20,519 bases of DNA from a virus. The stretch is from the IMG/VR virus record IMGVR_UViG_3300044858_001925, positions 1 through 20,519 of that record; one strand, 5' to 3'. Below the pieces are notes generated by a model. The model saw only the letters and a program-made list of their open reading frames with translations. It was not told the DNA's origin and ran no database searches. Within the stretch, counting starts at the first letter, position 1; every line of letters begins with the position of its first letter. Made by a program: the position numbers and the translations under genes. This document shows positions 7,883 to 14,274 of this stretch, piece after piece.

Positions 7883-8328
7883 TTCAAAAAAGAATTATGT
7901 TTTTGTTTATTTTTATTGGCTCGGCAATGGGCTTGTTTGTTTTAAATTCTAATCAACCAGAGTGCATTAACCTATATGTAGACTACGGAAATAATTCTAC
8001 AATAGAAAAGAAATGCGTCAGTGCCAGTGGTAAAGTTAATTCTTTAGATCTATTAAAGACACATGGGTATAATATAGAGGGAACAGTAAAGTATGGAAAT
8101 GCTGTTGTCTGCAGAGTAAATAATTTTCCCAACAACAGTGTTGAAAAATGCCAAGACATGCCACCAGAAAATGCATATTGGGCCGTGTTAGTAAAAAAGA
8201 ATCAGGTCTTGCCATTTCCAAGAAATGAATGGGGCTGGGCACAAAAGGGAATTAATGAAACTTTTGTCGAACCAGGAGACCACCTCGGCCTAGTATTTTC
8301 TACTAAAGGAGAAGTAAGATGGCCGTAG
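7879..8328 (+). CDS. Secreted DUF4430 (transcobalamin-C-like) protein
   Basis: A 149-residue protein with an N-terminal signal/anchor helix (about residues 5-22, FLFIFIGSAMGLFVL) and an extracytoplasmic domain. C29, C46, C78 and C90 could form two disulfides, expected outside the cell. The order of motifs matches secreted actinobacterial DUF4430/transcobalamin-C-like domains: INLYVDYGN, a conserved C46, SLDLLKTHGY, VVCRVNNFP, C90-x-D-M-PP-ENAYWAVL, then GWAQKG and EPGDHLGLVF. In bacteria this domain is often found near cobalamin or cobalt uptake genes. Here a cobalamin adenosyltransferase gene follows 133 bases later, with one tiny membrane gene between. A role in B12 capture is inference. 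Family call is from remembered pattern and needs a profile search. Confidence 0.65.
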   Translation: MIQKRIMFLFIFIGSAMGLFVLNSNQPECINLYVDYGNNSTIEKKCVSASGKVNSLDLLKTHGYNIEGTVKYGNAVVCRVNNFPNNSVEKCQDMPPENAYWAVLVKKNQVLPFPRNEWGWAQKGINETFVEPGDHLGLVFSTKGEVRWP

Positions 8329-8462
8329 AATTATTAGAAGAAAAGGTTAAGAATAAATCTTTTCCAGTATTAATTATTGCTCAGCTTTTTATAACAGTTG
8401 TTGCTTTGTCTGTAGTTAATGAAATTGCAGTAGATGTTTGGCGTTCTTTAAGGGGTCACTGA
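8319..8462 (+). CDS. Small single-pass membrane protein (47 aa)
   Basis: Reads from ATG 8319 (AAAGGAG at 8305-8311) to TGA 8460-8462. One transmembrane helix, PVLIIAQLFITVVALSVV, lies between a charged N-terminus (VELLEEKVKNK) and a short tail ending in RSLRGH. It overlaps the DUF4430 gene by 10 bases and shares TGATG with the adenosyltransferase start, so it is locked between the two and is probably made with them. Function unknown. Confidence 0.65.
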   Translation: MAVELLEEKVKNKSFPVLIIAQLFITVVALSVVNEIAVDVWRSLRGH

Positions 8463-8959
8463 TGGTAATACTAAGTAAAATTTATACTAAAACTGGCGAT
8501 GATGGGCAAACTTCTAACGCTAATAACGAAAGGGTGTCTAAGACTAGCCCTATAATGGAAGCGATAGGTGCTGTAGATGAGGCAAACTCTGCTATTGGAA
8601 TGGCAACCGATGAGTACAATGATGTTATTGAGAGAGTTCAAAGTGACTTATTTGATCTCGGTGCAGAACTTGCAGGTGCCCCAACAATAACAATATCTGA
8701 AAACAGGGTGACATACTTAGAAAATGTAATTGATGATTACAATGAATACCTAGAACCACTCAGGTCTTTTGTTTTGCCAACAGGCCCTTTGCATAACGCA
8801 AGAACTGTTGTAAGAAGGGCAGAACGTGAGGTTTGGAAGATCGAAAATATAAATCCAAACATTGCTAAATATTTAAATCGTCTATCAGACCTGTTGTTTG
8901 TTATGGCTAGATATCACAATAAAGGAAAAGAAAAATTATGGGTGCCAAGTAATGGCTAG
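8462..8959 (+). CDS. pduO: PduO-type ATP:cob(I)alamin adenosyltransferase
   Basis: Transfers the adenosyl group of ATP to cob(I)alamin, making adenosylcobalamin. The 165-residue protein contains the PduO/MMAB signature in order: KIYTKTGDDGQT (6-17, ATP loop), RVSKTSPIMEAIGAVDEANSAIG (24-46), LFDLGAELAG (63-72), FVLP, HNARTVVRRAER (111-122) and YLNRLSDLLFVMARY (137-151). The usual FxLPGGSxxAAxLHxAR segment is shortened by about five residues to LPTGPLHNAR, and the protein is a little shorter than typical (about 180-200 residues). Catalytic arginines and the NRLSD motif remain. The start at 8462 (TGATG overlap) is preferred to an ATG at 8438. It is an auxiliary metabolic gene in a phage, linked to a DUF4430 gene, and probably supports a B12-dependent enzyme. 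Confidence 0.92.
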   Translation: MVILSKIYTKTGDDGQTSNANNERVSKTSPIMEAIGAVDEANSAIGMATDEYNDVIERVQSDLFDLGAELAGAPTITISENRVTYLENVIDDYNEYLEPLRSFVLPTGPLHNARTVVRRAEREVWKIENINPNIAKYLNRLSDLLFVMARYHNKGKEKLWVPSNG

Positions 8960-9743
8960 AGAAATTGTAAGAAACCTTAAATTTAAAAAGCACACAGGAA
9001 AGTTTTTTGATCCTGAGTTGTTTGCTCAGTTACTTGATGAGTCATATCGTAATACTAAACGAGCAGACGGAGAGATGACCAAGAAGTCGTTTAGTCCAAG
9101 CTCACTTGGTTATGGTCATGGTAAGTGTCCTAGATACTGGTACATGGCATTTTCTGGCGCAGTCTTTATTGATGATAACGATGCAGTTGCTGTTGCTAAT
9201 ATGGCACAGGGAACTCAGGCGCATGAGCGACTACAGAAGCTTATTTCTACTATGCCAGAGTGGAGAGCGGAAGAAGAAGAAATTATTAATGAGTATCCAC
9301 CAATCAGAGGCTTTATAGATCTTATTATGGAGTACGATGGCGAGACAGTAATAGGTGAAATTAAAACGGCTAAGCAAGAAGTTTGGGATGCCAGACAATC
9401 AGAGATGAAGCCTACAGACAACCACATGCTACAACTTCTTACCTACATGAAACTGAAGAATGCTAAAGAAGGATTCTTTCTGTATGAGAATAAGAATACT
9501 CAAGAAATCCTAGTTATTCCAATTTCTATGAACGAAAAGAATACAAGGATTATCGAGGAGACCTTTGCCTGGATGTGCGAAGTCTGGGATAATTTTAAAG
9601 ATGGGGATCTTCCAAAAAGACCTGAAGGTGCTACTAAATCAAAGATGCCTTGTACTTACTGCCCAGTTAAGAAGGAGTGCTACGCAAAGGGTGGACCTGT
9701 AGGCACTGTTGAAATTGATTTGTTTTCGGTATCTAATATATGA
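8952..9743 (+). CDS. Cas4/RecB-like PD-(D/E)XK nuclease with Fe-S cysteines
   Basis: Probable exonuclease that trims DNA ends for recombination. Numbered from ATG 8952 (263 residues), it has H91 (AHERL), D123 (RGFIDLI), E136-x-K138 (IGEIKTA) and the QLLTYM helix (161-166), all of the RecB/Cas4 core. C59 in KCPRYW with C234, C237 and C243 in CTYCPVKKEC are placed as the four ligands of a [4Fe-4S] cluster, as in Cas4 and AddB. No CRISPR array or cas1/cas2 is present, so it is a stand-alone phage nuclease. It overlaps the adenosyltransferase stop by eight bases; a longer reading from 8898 would run 62 bases into that gene and is less likely. Confidence 0.9.
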   Translation: MAREIVRNLKFKKHTGKFFDPELFAQLLDESYRNTKRADGEMTKKSFSPSSLGYGHGKCPRYWYMAFSGAVFIDDNDAVAVANMAQGTQAHERLQKLISTMPEWRAEEEEIINEYPPIRGFIDLIMEYDGETVIGEIKTAKQEVWDARQSEMKPTDNHMLQLLTYMKLKNAKEGFFLYENKNTQEILVIPISMNEKNTRIIEETFAWMCEVWDNFKDGDLPKRPEGATKSKMPCTYCPVKKECYAKGGPVGTVEIDLFSVSNI

Positions 9744-10018
9744 TTTGCGCTAACTCTGAATGTAAAAAAGATTTTGTGCCTAAGACGCACAATCAAAAAT
9801 ACTGTACAGATGAGTGTTGCCGTGTTGCAACCAACAGAAGAATTATGGAAAAGTATTACGAAAAAAAAGCCATTAGGGGCGGTGCTGCAAGGCCTTGCTC
9901 AAAATGTAAAGCTCAGTTAAGCAGGTATAACAATTCAATGCTATGCTCAACTTGTGAGAAAAGCATTAACATAGATAATAAAAATAAGTTATTTAGGATG
10001 ATCGATGACGTTAGCTAG
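9740..10018 (+). CDS. Double zinc-finger protein
   Basis: A 92-residue basic protein with two probable zinc sites. The first is CANSECKKDF with KYCTDECC; the second is RPCSKCKA with MLCSTCEK. Between them lies a positively charged helix (TNRRIMEKYYEKKAIRGG). This layout is common among small phage DNA-binding or replication-associated proteins. It starts in ATGA overlap with the Cas4-like gene and overlaps the RuvC-like gene by 14 bases, which places it in the DNA-processing operon. No precise function can be named. Confidence 0.75.
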   Translation: MICANSECKKDFVPKTHNQKYCTDECCRVATNRRIMEKYYEKKAIRGGAARPCSKCKAQLSRYNNSMLCSTCEKSINIDNKNKLFRMIDDVS

Positions 10019-10571
10019 TTTAAAAAAGACACAGGCAGACAGAGTTCTTGGCATAGATGCCTCAACAAACTCTATTGCTTTTTGCTTGATGGAAAATGAT
10101 GTCCCATTAAAGTGGGGAAAGATTGAACTGCGTGGCCTTGATATATATGAAAAGATACACGATGCAAAGAATAAAATGCATTCAATGCTTGAAGAGTTAA
10201 GATCAGATTATATTGTTGTTGAAGGTGCGGTGTTTGTAAAGTCTGCAGATGCTGTAATTAAACTATCATATGTTTATGGAGTTGTTATAGCAGAGTTGAT
10301 GTCTACTGGAGCGAAGGTTATTACAATAGCCCCATCCTCTTGGCAGGCATACATAGGCAATAAGAACCCAACCAAAGAAGAGAAGCAGGCAATAAAAGCA
10401 CTTAACCCAGGCTATGCTGACTCTTGGTATCAAAACAAATTAAGGAACATGAGGAAGCAGAGAACTGCTGACTACTTTAACAGGAAGTATAATTTAAATG
10501 TGGTGGATTTTGACGTTGCAGATAGCTTTGGTATTGCACATTATGCTAACAAAGTACTAACAGAGCGATGA
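10005..10571 (+). CDS. RuvC-like Holliday junction resolvase
   Basis: Probable endonuclease that cuts four-way or branched DNA before packaging. The 188-residue protein has an RNase H/RuvC fold signature: D18 in LGIDASTNSIAF, E73 in DYIVVEGAVF, and the C-terminal acidic pair D170/D173 in DFDVADSFGIAHYA. The loop APSSWQAYIGNK and the helix ending NKLRNMRKQRTADYF resemble RuvC and phage resolvases of this class. It sits beside the Cas4-like nuclease and upstream of the terminase. The stop overlaps the next ATG (ATGA). Substrate is inferred from the family. Confidence 0.88.
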   Translation: MTLASLKKTQADRVLGIDASTNSIAFCLMENDVPLKWGKIELRGLDIYEKIHDAKNKMHSMLEELRSDYIVVEGAVFVKSADAVIKLSYVYGVVIAELMSTGAKVITIAPSSWQAYIGNKNPTKEEKQAIKALNPGYADSWYQNKLRNMRKQRTADYFNRKYNLNVVDFDVADSFGIAHYANKVLTER

Positions 10572-10714
10572 AGTTATATCAAAGTAAAGATTGGCTACAT
10601 AGAAGATATGTAGTTCAAAAGAAAACGGTAACCGAAATTGCCGATGAGTGTAAAGTCTCTGCTATGACCATACAGAGATACCTAGAACAGTTTCAATTAA
10701 TTAGGAGAAGATAA
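10568..10714 (+). CDS. Mini helix-turn-helix protein (48 aa)
   Basis: Reads ATG 10568 to TAA 10712-10714. It is basic and nearly all one HTH: TVTEIADECKVSAMTIQRYLEQF has the helix-turn-helix spacing of homeodomain-like or resolvase-type DNA-binding domains, followed by IRRR. It is joined by ATGA to the RuvC-like gene and by TAATG to the next gene, so it is probably translated. It could be a small regulator or a DNA-binding accessory of the resolvase. The sequence does not say which. Confidence 0.65.
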   Translation: MKLYQSKDWLHRRYVVQKKTVTEIADECKVSAMTIQRYLEQFQLIRRR

Positions 10715-11043
10715 TGCTAAAGGCGGTATTTGGAGATGTCAACAATTTTAATTGCAGTGACTTATATTTAAAATCAGTAGGCGCACCTGCAGGTAATAAG
10801 ATCTGGGGAGCATGCCACGAAATTGCACACATGTTAATTGAAAAGAATATCTCGTACGGCAACTCTGCCCTTGAGCCAGCAAGAATATTTTCAACGGCGG
10901 ACTCAACAGAGCAATTAAAAGTTCGTATTGATGATAAATTAAATAGGGTAAAGAATAACCAAGGATATGCTGGAGACAACGATATTGATGATTTAATTGG
11001 ATATTTAGTCCTATATAAGATTGCCAGGGCTAATTCTGATTGA
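10714..11043 (+). CDS. DUF1599/Nmad1-like protein, nucleotide-related
   Basis: A 109-residue protein with a pattern seen in phage Nmad1/DUF1599-type proteins: EIAHMLIEKNISYGNSAL, a PARIFS segment, VRIDDKLNRVKN, and DNDIDDLIGYLVLYKI. The acidic residues in E-x-N-x-x-Y-G and in DIDDLIGY recall the all-alpha MazG-like metal site, so a nucleotide or modified-base role is plausible. Family function is not firmly established. The gene ends just before the terminase promoter; its last codons and stop lie on the TTGACA box. Confidence 0.6.
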   Translation: MLKAVFGDVNNFNCSDLYLKSVGAPAGNKIWGACHEIAHMLIEKNISYGNSALEPARIFSTADSTEQLKVRIDDKLNRVKNNQGYAGDNDIDDLIGYLVLYKIARANSD

Positions 11044-11068
11044 CATTTTAGTCGACTGAAAGTATACT
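11040..11068 (+). promoter_or_regulatory. Consensus promoter for the terminase genes, leaderless
   Basis: TTGACA (11040-11045) and TATACT (11063-11068) are separated by exactly 17 bases. Counting seven bases from the end of the -10 puts the transcript start on the A of the ATG at 11075. No Shine-Dalgarno sequence lies before that ATG. Both facts point to a leaderless mRNA, a common arrangement in Actinobacteria. Confidence 0.75.
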
Positions 11069-11074
11069 GTATTA

Positions 11075-11611
11075 ATGAGCGAAATAGAATTGTCAGAACG
11101 TTTTGACAGAATGAATAGGGTAGTTGAAGAACTTCTAAAAGGAAGCACACCCACACAGATTTCCACAATTACAGGAATACAGCGCAAGGAAGTCCTTGAG
11201 CTAATCGATGACTGGAAAGACGTTGTCCATAATGATAGCAACATCAGAGATCGTGCCCGAGAAGCCATCTCAGGGGCGGATCAACACTATGCCATGCTTA
11301 TCAAAGAAGCGTGGAAGACCGTAGAAGATGCAGATCAATCTGGACAGTTAGCAGTTAAGTCTGGTTCACTAAAGCTTATTGCAGACATAGAGACTAAAAG
11401 AATTGCAATGCTTCAATCAATTGGAGTACTTGAAAATAATGAAATTGCATCTCAAATTGCAGAGACAGAACGCAAGCAAGACATTCTTGTTAAGATTTTA
11501 AAAGAAACTACATCAACATGCCCTAAGTGTAAGATGGAAGTTGCAAAGAGATTATCCCAAATAACTGGAGTAATCGAGTCAGTACCAGTAGAGGAAGCCG
11601 ATGTCGTTTGA
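11075..11611 (+). CDS. terS: Terminase small subunit
   Basis: Recognises phage DNA for packaging and hands it to the large subunit. The 178-residue protein has an N-terminal HTH (VVEELLKGSTPTQISTITG, then RKEVLELIDDW), a central helical region (SGADQHYAMLIKEAWKTVEDA, AVKSGSLKLIADIETKRIAML) likely for oligomerisation, and a C-terminal CPKCKMEVAKRL segment. That last CxxC is a single half zinc knuckle. Size and position immediately before the large subunit support the call. The start is fixed by the promoter geometry, as no ribosome site exists; the end overlaps terL by 11 bases. Confidence 0.8.
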   Translation: MSEIELSERFDRMNRVVEELLKGSTPTQISTITGIQRKEVLELIDDWKDVVHNDSNIRDRAREAISGADQHYAMLIKEAWKTVEDADQSGQLAVKSGSLKLIADIETKRIAMLQSIGVLENNEIASQIAETERKQDILVKILKETTSTCPKCKMEVAKRLSQITGVIESVPVEEADVV

Positions 11612-13403
11612 GTTTACCGACCTTATCGACATGCTTGATGGAGAGGAGTTCGATGAAAAACCAGTCGATCTTAAAACGTTTGTTAGAAGTCCAGAATACC
11701 TTGGGCTTCCAGAACTTTCCGACTATCAGTACACGCTTATCGAAAAAAGCTCGCAAATTTATAAAGACTCAACCCTTATTAAATTATTTGGAGAAGAAGA
11801 AGGAAGAATAAGATTTAAGCAAACTGCAAATGAAGTAGTTGCTCAGCTTGGCAAAGGTTCAGGAAAAGATTACTGCTCAACAATTGCAGTTGCCTATATA
11901 GTATATTTACTATTGTGCTTAAAAGACCCAGCCACATATTACGGAAAGCCTCCAGGAGATAGCATTGATATCATTAATATTGCTATTAACTCTCAGCAGG
12001 CAAGCAACGTATTCTTTAAAGGATTTAAAACAAGAATTGAAAAATCCCCTTGGTTCGCAGGAAGATACACAGACAAAGCAGCAGAAGTTAAGTTTGATAA
12101 AGCAATAACAGTACACTCAGGCCACTCAGAGCGTGAAGCCTGGGAAGGATATAACGTTATCGTTGTTATCCTAGATGAGATTTCTGGCTTTGCAATTGAA
12201 AATACAACAGGGCACGACCAAGCGAAAACAGGTGCGGCTATATATGACATGTATCGTGCATCAGTAGACTCTCGTTTTCCAGACTTCGGCAAAGTTATTT
12301 TGCTTTCATTCCCCAGATACAAAAACGATTATATTCAGCAAAGATACAATGCCGTCGTAGCTGACGTTGAAACAGTTGTTCGTGATCATCGGTTTAAGAT
12401 GGATGAAGATCTACCAGATGGAACAGTAGGAAATGAGTTTGAGATTCAATGGGAGGAAGACCATATCCTTTCATATAAAATTCCTAGAGTATACGCTTTA
12501 AAGAGACCAACTTGGGAAGTTAATCCAGTAAGAAAGATTGATGACTTTAAGGTTGCATTTTTTACAAACCCTACGGACGCTTTATCACGTTTTGCATGTA
12601 TGCCACCTGATGCAGTTGATGCATTCTTTAAGTCAAGAGAAAAGGTTGAGAAGGCTTTTAATAAAGCCCACCTAGCAGTAGATAACTTTGGTAGATTAGA
12701 AGAATGGTTTATACCAGATCCAGATAAAGAATACTTTATACACGTTGACCTTGCTCAAAAACATGACCACTGTGCAGTTGCAATGGCTCACGTTAACAAA
12801 TGGGTTAACATAAAAGTAACAGATACCTATTCACAGCCTGCACCAATTATTGAGATAGATGCAGTAAGATTTTGGACACCAACAAAAGATAAGTCTGTAG
12901 ACTTTACAGAAGTTAAAGACTATATTCTTTCATTAAAAACACGAGGATTTAAAATTCGTGTATGTACCTTTGACAGATGGAATTCACATGATATGATGCA
13001 ACAACTAAAACAATACGGCATCAATACAGAAATTCTATCTGTCGCTAAAAAGCATTACGATGATATGGCAATGGTTGTTGCCGAAGAAAGAGTAGTCGGA
13101 CCACACATACCATTGCTTATAGACGAGCTATGCCAGCTTAGAATTATGAGAGACAAGGTTGACCACCCAAGAAAAGGCTCTAAGGACTTGGCGGACGCAG
13201 TGTGCGGATCAATTTATAATTCAATAAGCAGGAGCAAATTTGATTCCAATCAGGAAGTTAATATACACACCTATGAGTCAATGAGTTACGACAATGATTT
13301 TGGAACAGAGGCAGACGGAGAAACAAATTCTTATAATATGATTAGGGCTCCGAGAATGCCAGAAAATTTAAAAGACGCAATGGACAGGATGCAAATAATA
13401 TGA
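11601..13403 (+). CDS. terL: Terminase large subunit
   Basis: The packaging motor and headful/cos nuclease. In the 600-residue protein, the ATPase has Walker A QLGKGSGKD (82-90, K89) and Walker B VVILDE (D192-E193). The RNase H-like nuclease has D383 in FIHVDLAQKHDH, D458 in CTFDRWNSHD and D532 in KDLADAVCG. These are the expected three acidic residues, and the length is normal. GAGGAAG at 11591-11597 is a good ribosome site for the ATG at 11601. It is transcribed with terS and overlaps the next small gene by four bases. The C-terminal 60 residues are acidic and variable. Confidence 0.96.
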   Translation: MSFEFTDLIDMLDGEEFDEKPVDLKTFVRSPEYLGLPELSDYQYTLIEKSSQIYKDSTLIKLFGEEEGRIRFKQTANEVVAQLGKGSGKDYCSTIAVAYIVYLLLCLKDPATYYGKPPGDSIDIINIAINSQQASNVFFKGFKTRIEKSPWFAGRYTDKAAEVKFDKAITVHSGHSEREAWEGYNVIVVILDEISGFAIENTTGHDQAKTGAAIYDMYRASVDSRFPDFGKVILLSFPRYKNDYIQQRYNAVVADVETVVRDHRFKMDEDLPDGTVGNEFEIQWEEDHILSYKIPRVYALKRPTWEVNPVRKIDDFKVAFFTNPTDALSRFACMPPDAVDAFFKSREKVEKAFNKAHLAVDNFGRLEEWFIPDPDKEYFIHVDLAQKHDHCAVAMAHVNKWVNIKVTDTYSQPAPIIEIDAVRFWTPTKDKSVDFTEVKDYILSLKTRGFKIRVCTFDRWNSHDMMQQLKQYGINTEILSVAKKHYDDMAMVVAEERVVGPHIPLLIDELCQLRIMRDKVDHPRKGSKDLADAVCGSIYNSISRSKFDSNQEVNIHTYESMSYDNDFGTEADGETNSYNMIRAPRMPENLKDAMDRMQII

Positions 13404-13648
13404 GCACGTATCAAGAAAAAGCAAAAGAATGTAAGTGCTGTGGAAAACACGTACCACTACCCACTGTATTAAAAGAATATAATGGAATAGTTCTTTGCCC
13501 GACTACATTTTCTAATGTAATCGAATATAAAAGAATATGGAAACTCGCTGGCCACAGGCCAATGGGTAACATAAGAAAACATTTTTCAGATTATGTTCAG
13601 CAAATAGTAGAAGAAACTATTGACAAAAATGAAGACGGCACGTTATAA
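13400..13648 (+). CDS. Small putative zinc-binding protein
   Basis: An 82-residue protein beginning in ATGA overlap with terL. The N-terminus has CKCCGKHVPLP and, twenty residues later, GIVLCPTTF, so one incomplete zinc site with up to four cysteines may form. The rest is helical and basic (NVIEYKRIWKLAGHRP, NIRKHFSDYVQQIVEETI). Its 3' end contains the consensus promoter of the tRNA gene. Conserved position after terL suggests a packaging or head-completion accessory, but that is inference. Confidence 0.7.
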   Translation: MSTYQEKAKECKCCGKHVPLPTVLKEYNGIVLCPTTFSNVIEYKRIWKLAGHRPMGNIRKHFSDYVQQIVEETIDKNEDGTL

Positions 13649-13649
13649 T
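13620..13649 (+). promoter_or_regulatory. Consensus promoter for the tRNA block
   Basis: TTGACA (13620-13625) and TATAAT (13644-13649), spacing 18, lie wholly or almost wholly inside the preceding coding sequence. The predicted start near 13656 is four bases before the first tRNA, so the leader would be very short. Both boxes are perfect matches to the sigma-70 consensus. Confidence 0.7.
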
Positions 13650-13659
13650 AGACAACTAG

Positions 13660-13733
13660 GCAACAATAGCTTAGTTGGTTAAAGCCCCGAACTCATAATT
13701 CGGTAATCGTAGGTTCAAGTCCTACTTGTTGCA
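13660..13733 (+). tRNA. tRNA with CAU anticodon (Met elongator or Ile2)
   Basis: A full cloverleaf of 74 bases. The acceptor stem GCAACAA/TTGTTGC is seven pairs; the D stem is GCT/AGC; the anticodon stem CCGAA/TTCGG holds loop CTCATAA with CAT at 13694-13696; the T arm is GTAGG/CCTAC with TTCAAGT. Discriminator A; CCA is not encoded. The first pair is G-C and the anticodon stem lacks three G-C pairs, so it is not an initiator. A CAU anticodon can be elongator Met or, if modified to lysidine, Ile(AUA). The sequence alone does not decide. Confidence 0.93.
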
Positions 13734-13745
13734 CAGGGAGACAAT

Positions 13746-14066
13746 ATGACAGAAGACGAAGCAAATGATGCAAGGCTTGCATACTACTTAGAAATAGGTG
13801 CCGTAAGTTTTGAAGGTGTTGATGAAAGCGGAGAAATAATTTATTCAATTAGTGATAGTGCAAAAGAGTTGGCTCCAGAGCTTTGGCAATCACATATAGA
13901 ATATGTAGATAAGTCTTTAATGGATTTGTATGAAAAAGGTCTTGCCCATATTGAGTACAATGAAGATTTAGAAGCAATTATTAGCTTAAGCCCAGAAGGC
14001 CAAAAGCTTGCAAAAGAAATGGGATTGATTGAAATGGATCTGGATCGAGATATTCCAAATGATTAG
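13746..14066 (+). CDS. Acidic protein of unknown function between tRNAs
   Basis: A 106-residue acidic protein starting 12 bases after the first tRNA, with GGGAG (13736-13740) as ribosome site. EIIYSISDSAKELAPELW, DKSLMDLYEKGLAHIEY and AIISLSPEGQKLAKEMG read like a small winged-helix domain with a beta wing, but without the usual basic surface. The function is unknown. It is separated from the second tRNA by only five bases and is probably made from the same transcript as the tRNAs, which must then be cut out. Confidence 0.7.
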   Translation: MTEDEANDARLAYYLEIGAVSFEGVDESGEIIYSISDSAKELAPELWQSHIEYVDKSLMDLYEKGLAHIEYNEDLEAIISLSPEGQKLAKEMGLIEMDLDRDIPND

Positions 14067-14071
14067 TCTAT

Positions 14072-14144
14072 GCCTTCGTAGCTCAGGGGATAGAGCGAGA
14101 CTCTTCTAAGGTCTGCGTCGCAGGTTCGATTCCTGCCGAGGGCA
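14072..14144 (+). tRNA. tRNA-Arg(UCU)
   Basis: A 73-base cloverleaf. Acceptor GCCTTCG/CGAGGGC (one T-G pair), D stem GCTC/GAGC, anticodon stem AGACT/GGTCT (one T-G pair) with loop CTTCTAA and anticodon TCT at 14105-14107, T arm GCAGG/CCTGC with TTCGATT. Discriminator A, no encoded CCA. It reads AGA and AGG, and AGA is used heavily in the genes around it, so it probably helps phage translation in a host poor in this tRNA. Confidence 0.95.
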
Positions 14145-14148
14145 CAAT

Positions 14149-14219
14149 GCGGATGTTGCATATTGGTAGTGCCTCTGCCTTCCAAGCAGAAGGGGTGAGT
14201 TCGATTCTCATCATCCGCT
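14149..14219 (+). tRNA. tRNA-Gly(UCC)
   Basis: A 71-base cloverleaf. Acceptor GCGGATG/CATCCGC, D stem GCA/TGC, anticodon stem TCTGC/GCAGA with loop CTTCCAA and anticodon TCC at 14181-14183, T arm GTGAG/CTCAT (one G-T pair) with TTCGATT. Discriminator T, usual for tRNA-Gly; CCA is not encoded. It reads GGA, a frequent glycine codon here. It lies four bases after tRNA-Arg. Confidence 0.94.
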
Positions 14220-14231
14220 CAAATAAAAAAA

Positions 14232-14240
14232 TGCTATACT
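14232..14240 (+). promoter_or_regulatory. Extended -10 promoter after the tRNA block
   Basis: TGCTATACT, identical to the recombinase-gene box at 5940. Predicted start near 14247, 28 bases before the ATG at 14275, with AAGGAG at 14263-14268. No -35 is visible; the region upstream is tRNA-Gly. Confidence 0.6.
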
Positions 14241-14274
14241 AATCATAAGCAGTACAAAAAATAAGGAGAACAAG

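Noticed and set aside
8952-9743. CRISPR-Cas remnant because of the Cas4-like gene
   Set aside because: No repeat-spacer array and no cas1 or cas2 is visible. Stand-alone Cas4-like nucleases are common in phages.
13660-13733. Initiator tRNA-fMet
   Set aside because: The first acceptor pair is G-C and the anticodon stem lacks the three consecutive G-C pairs of initiators.
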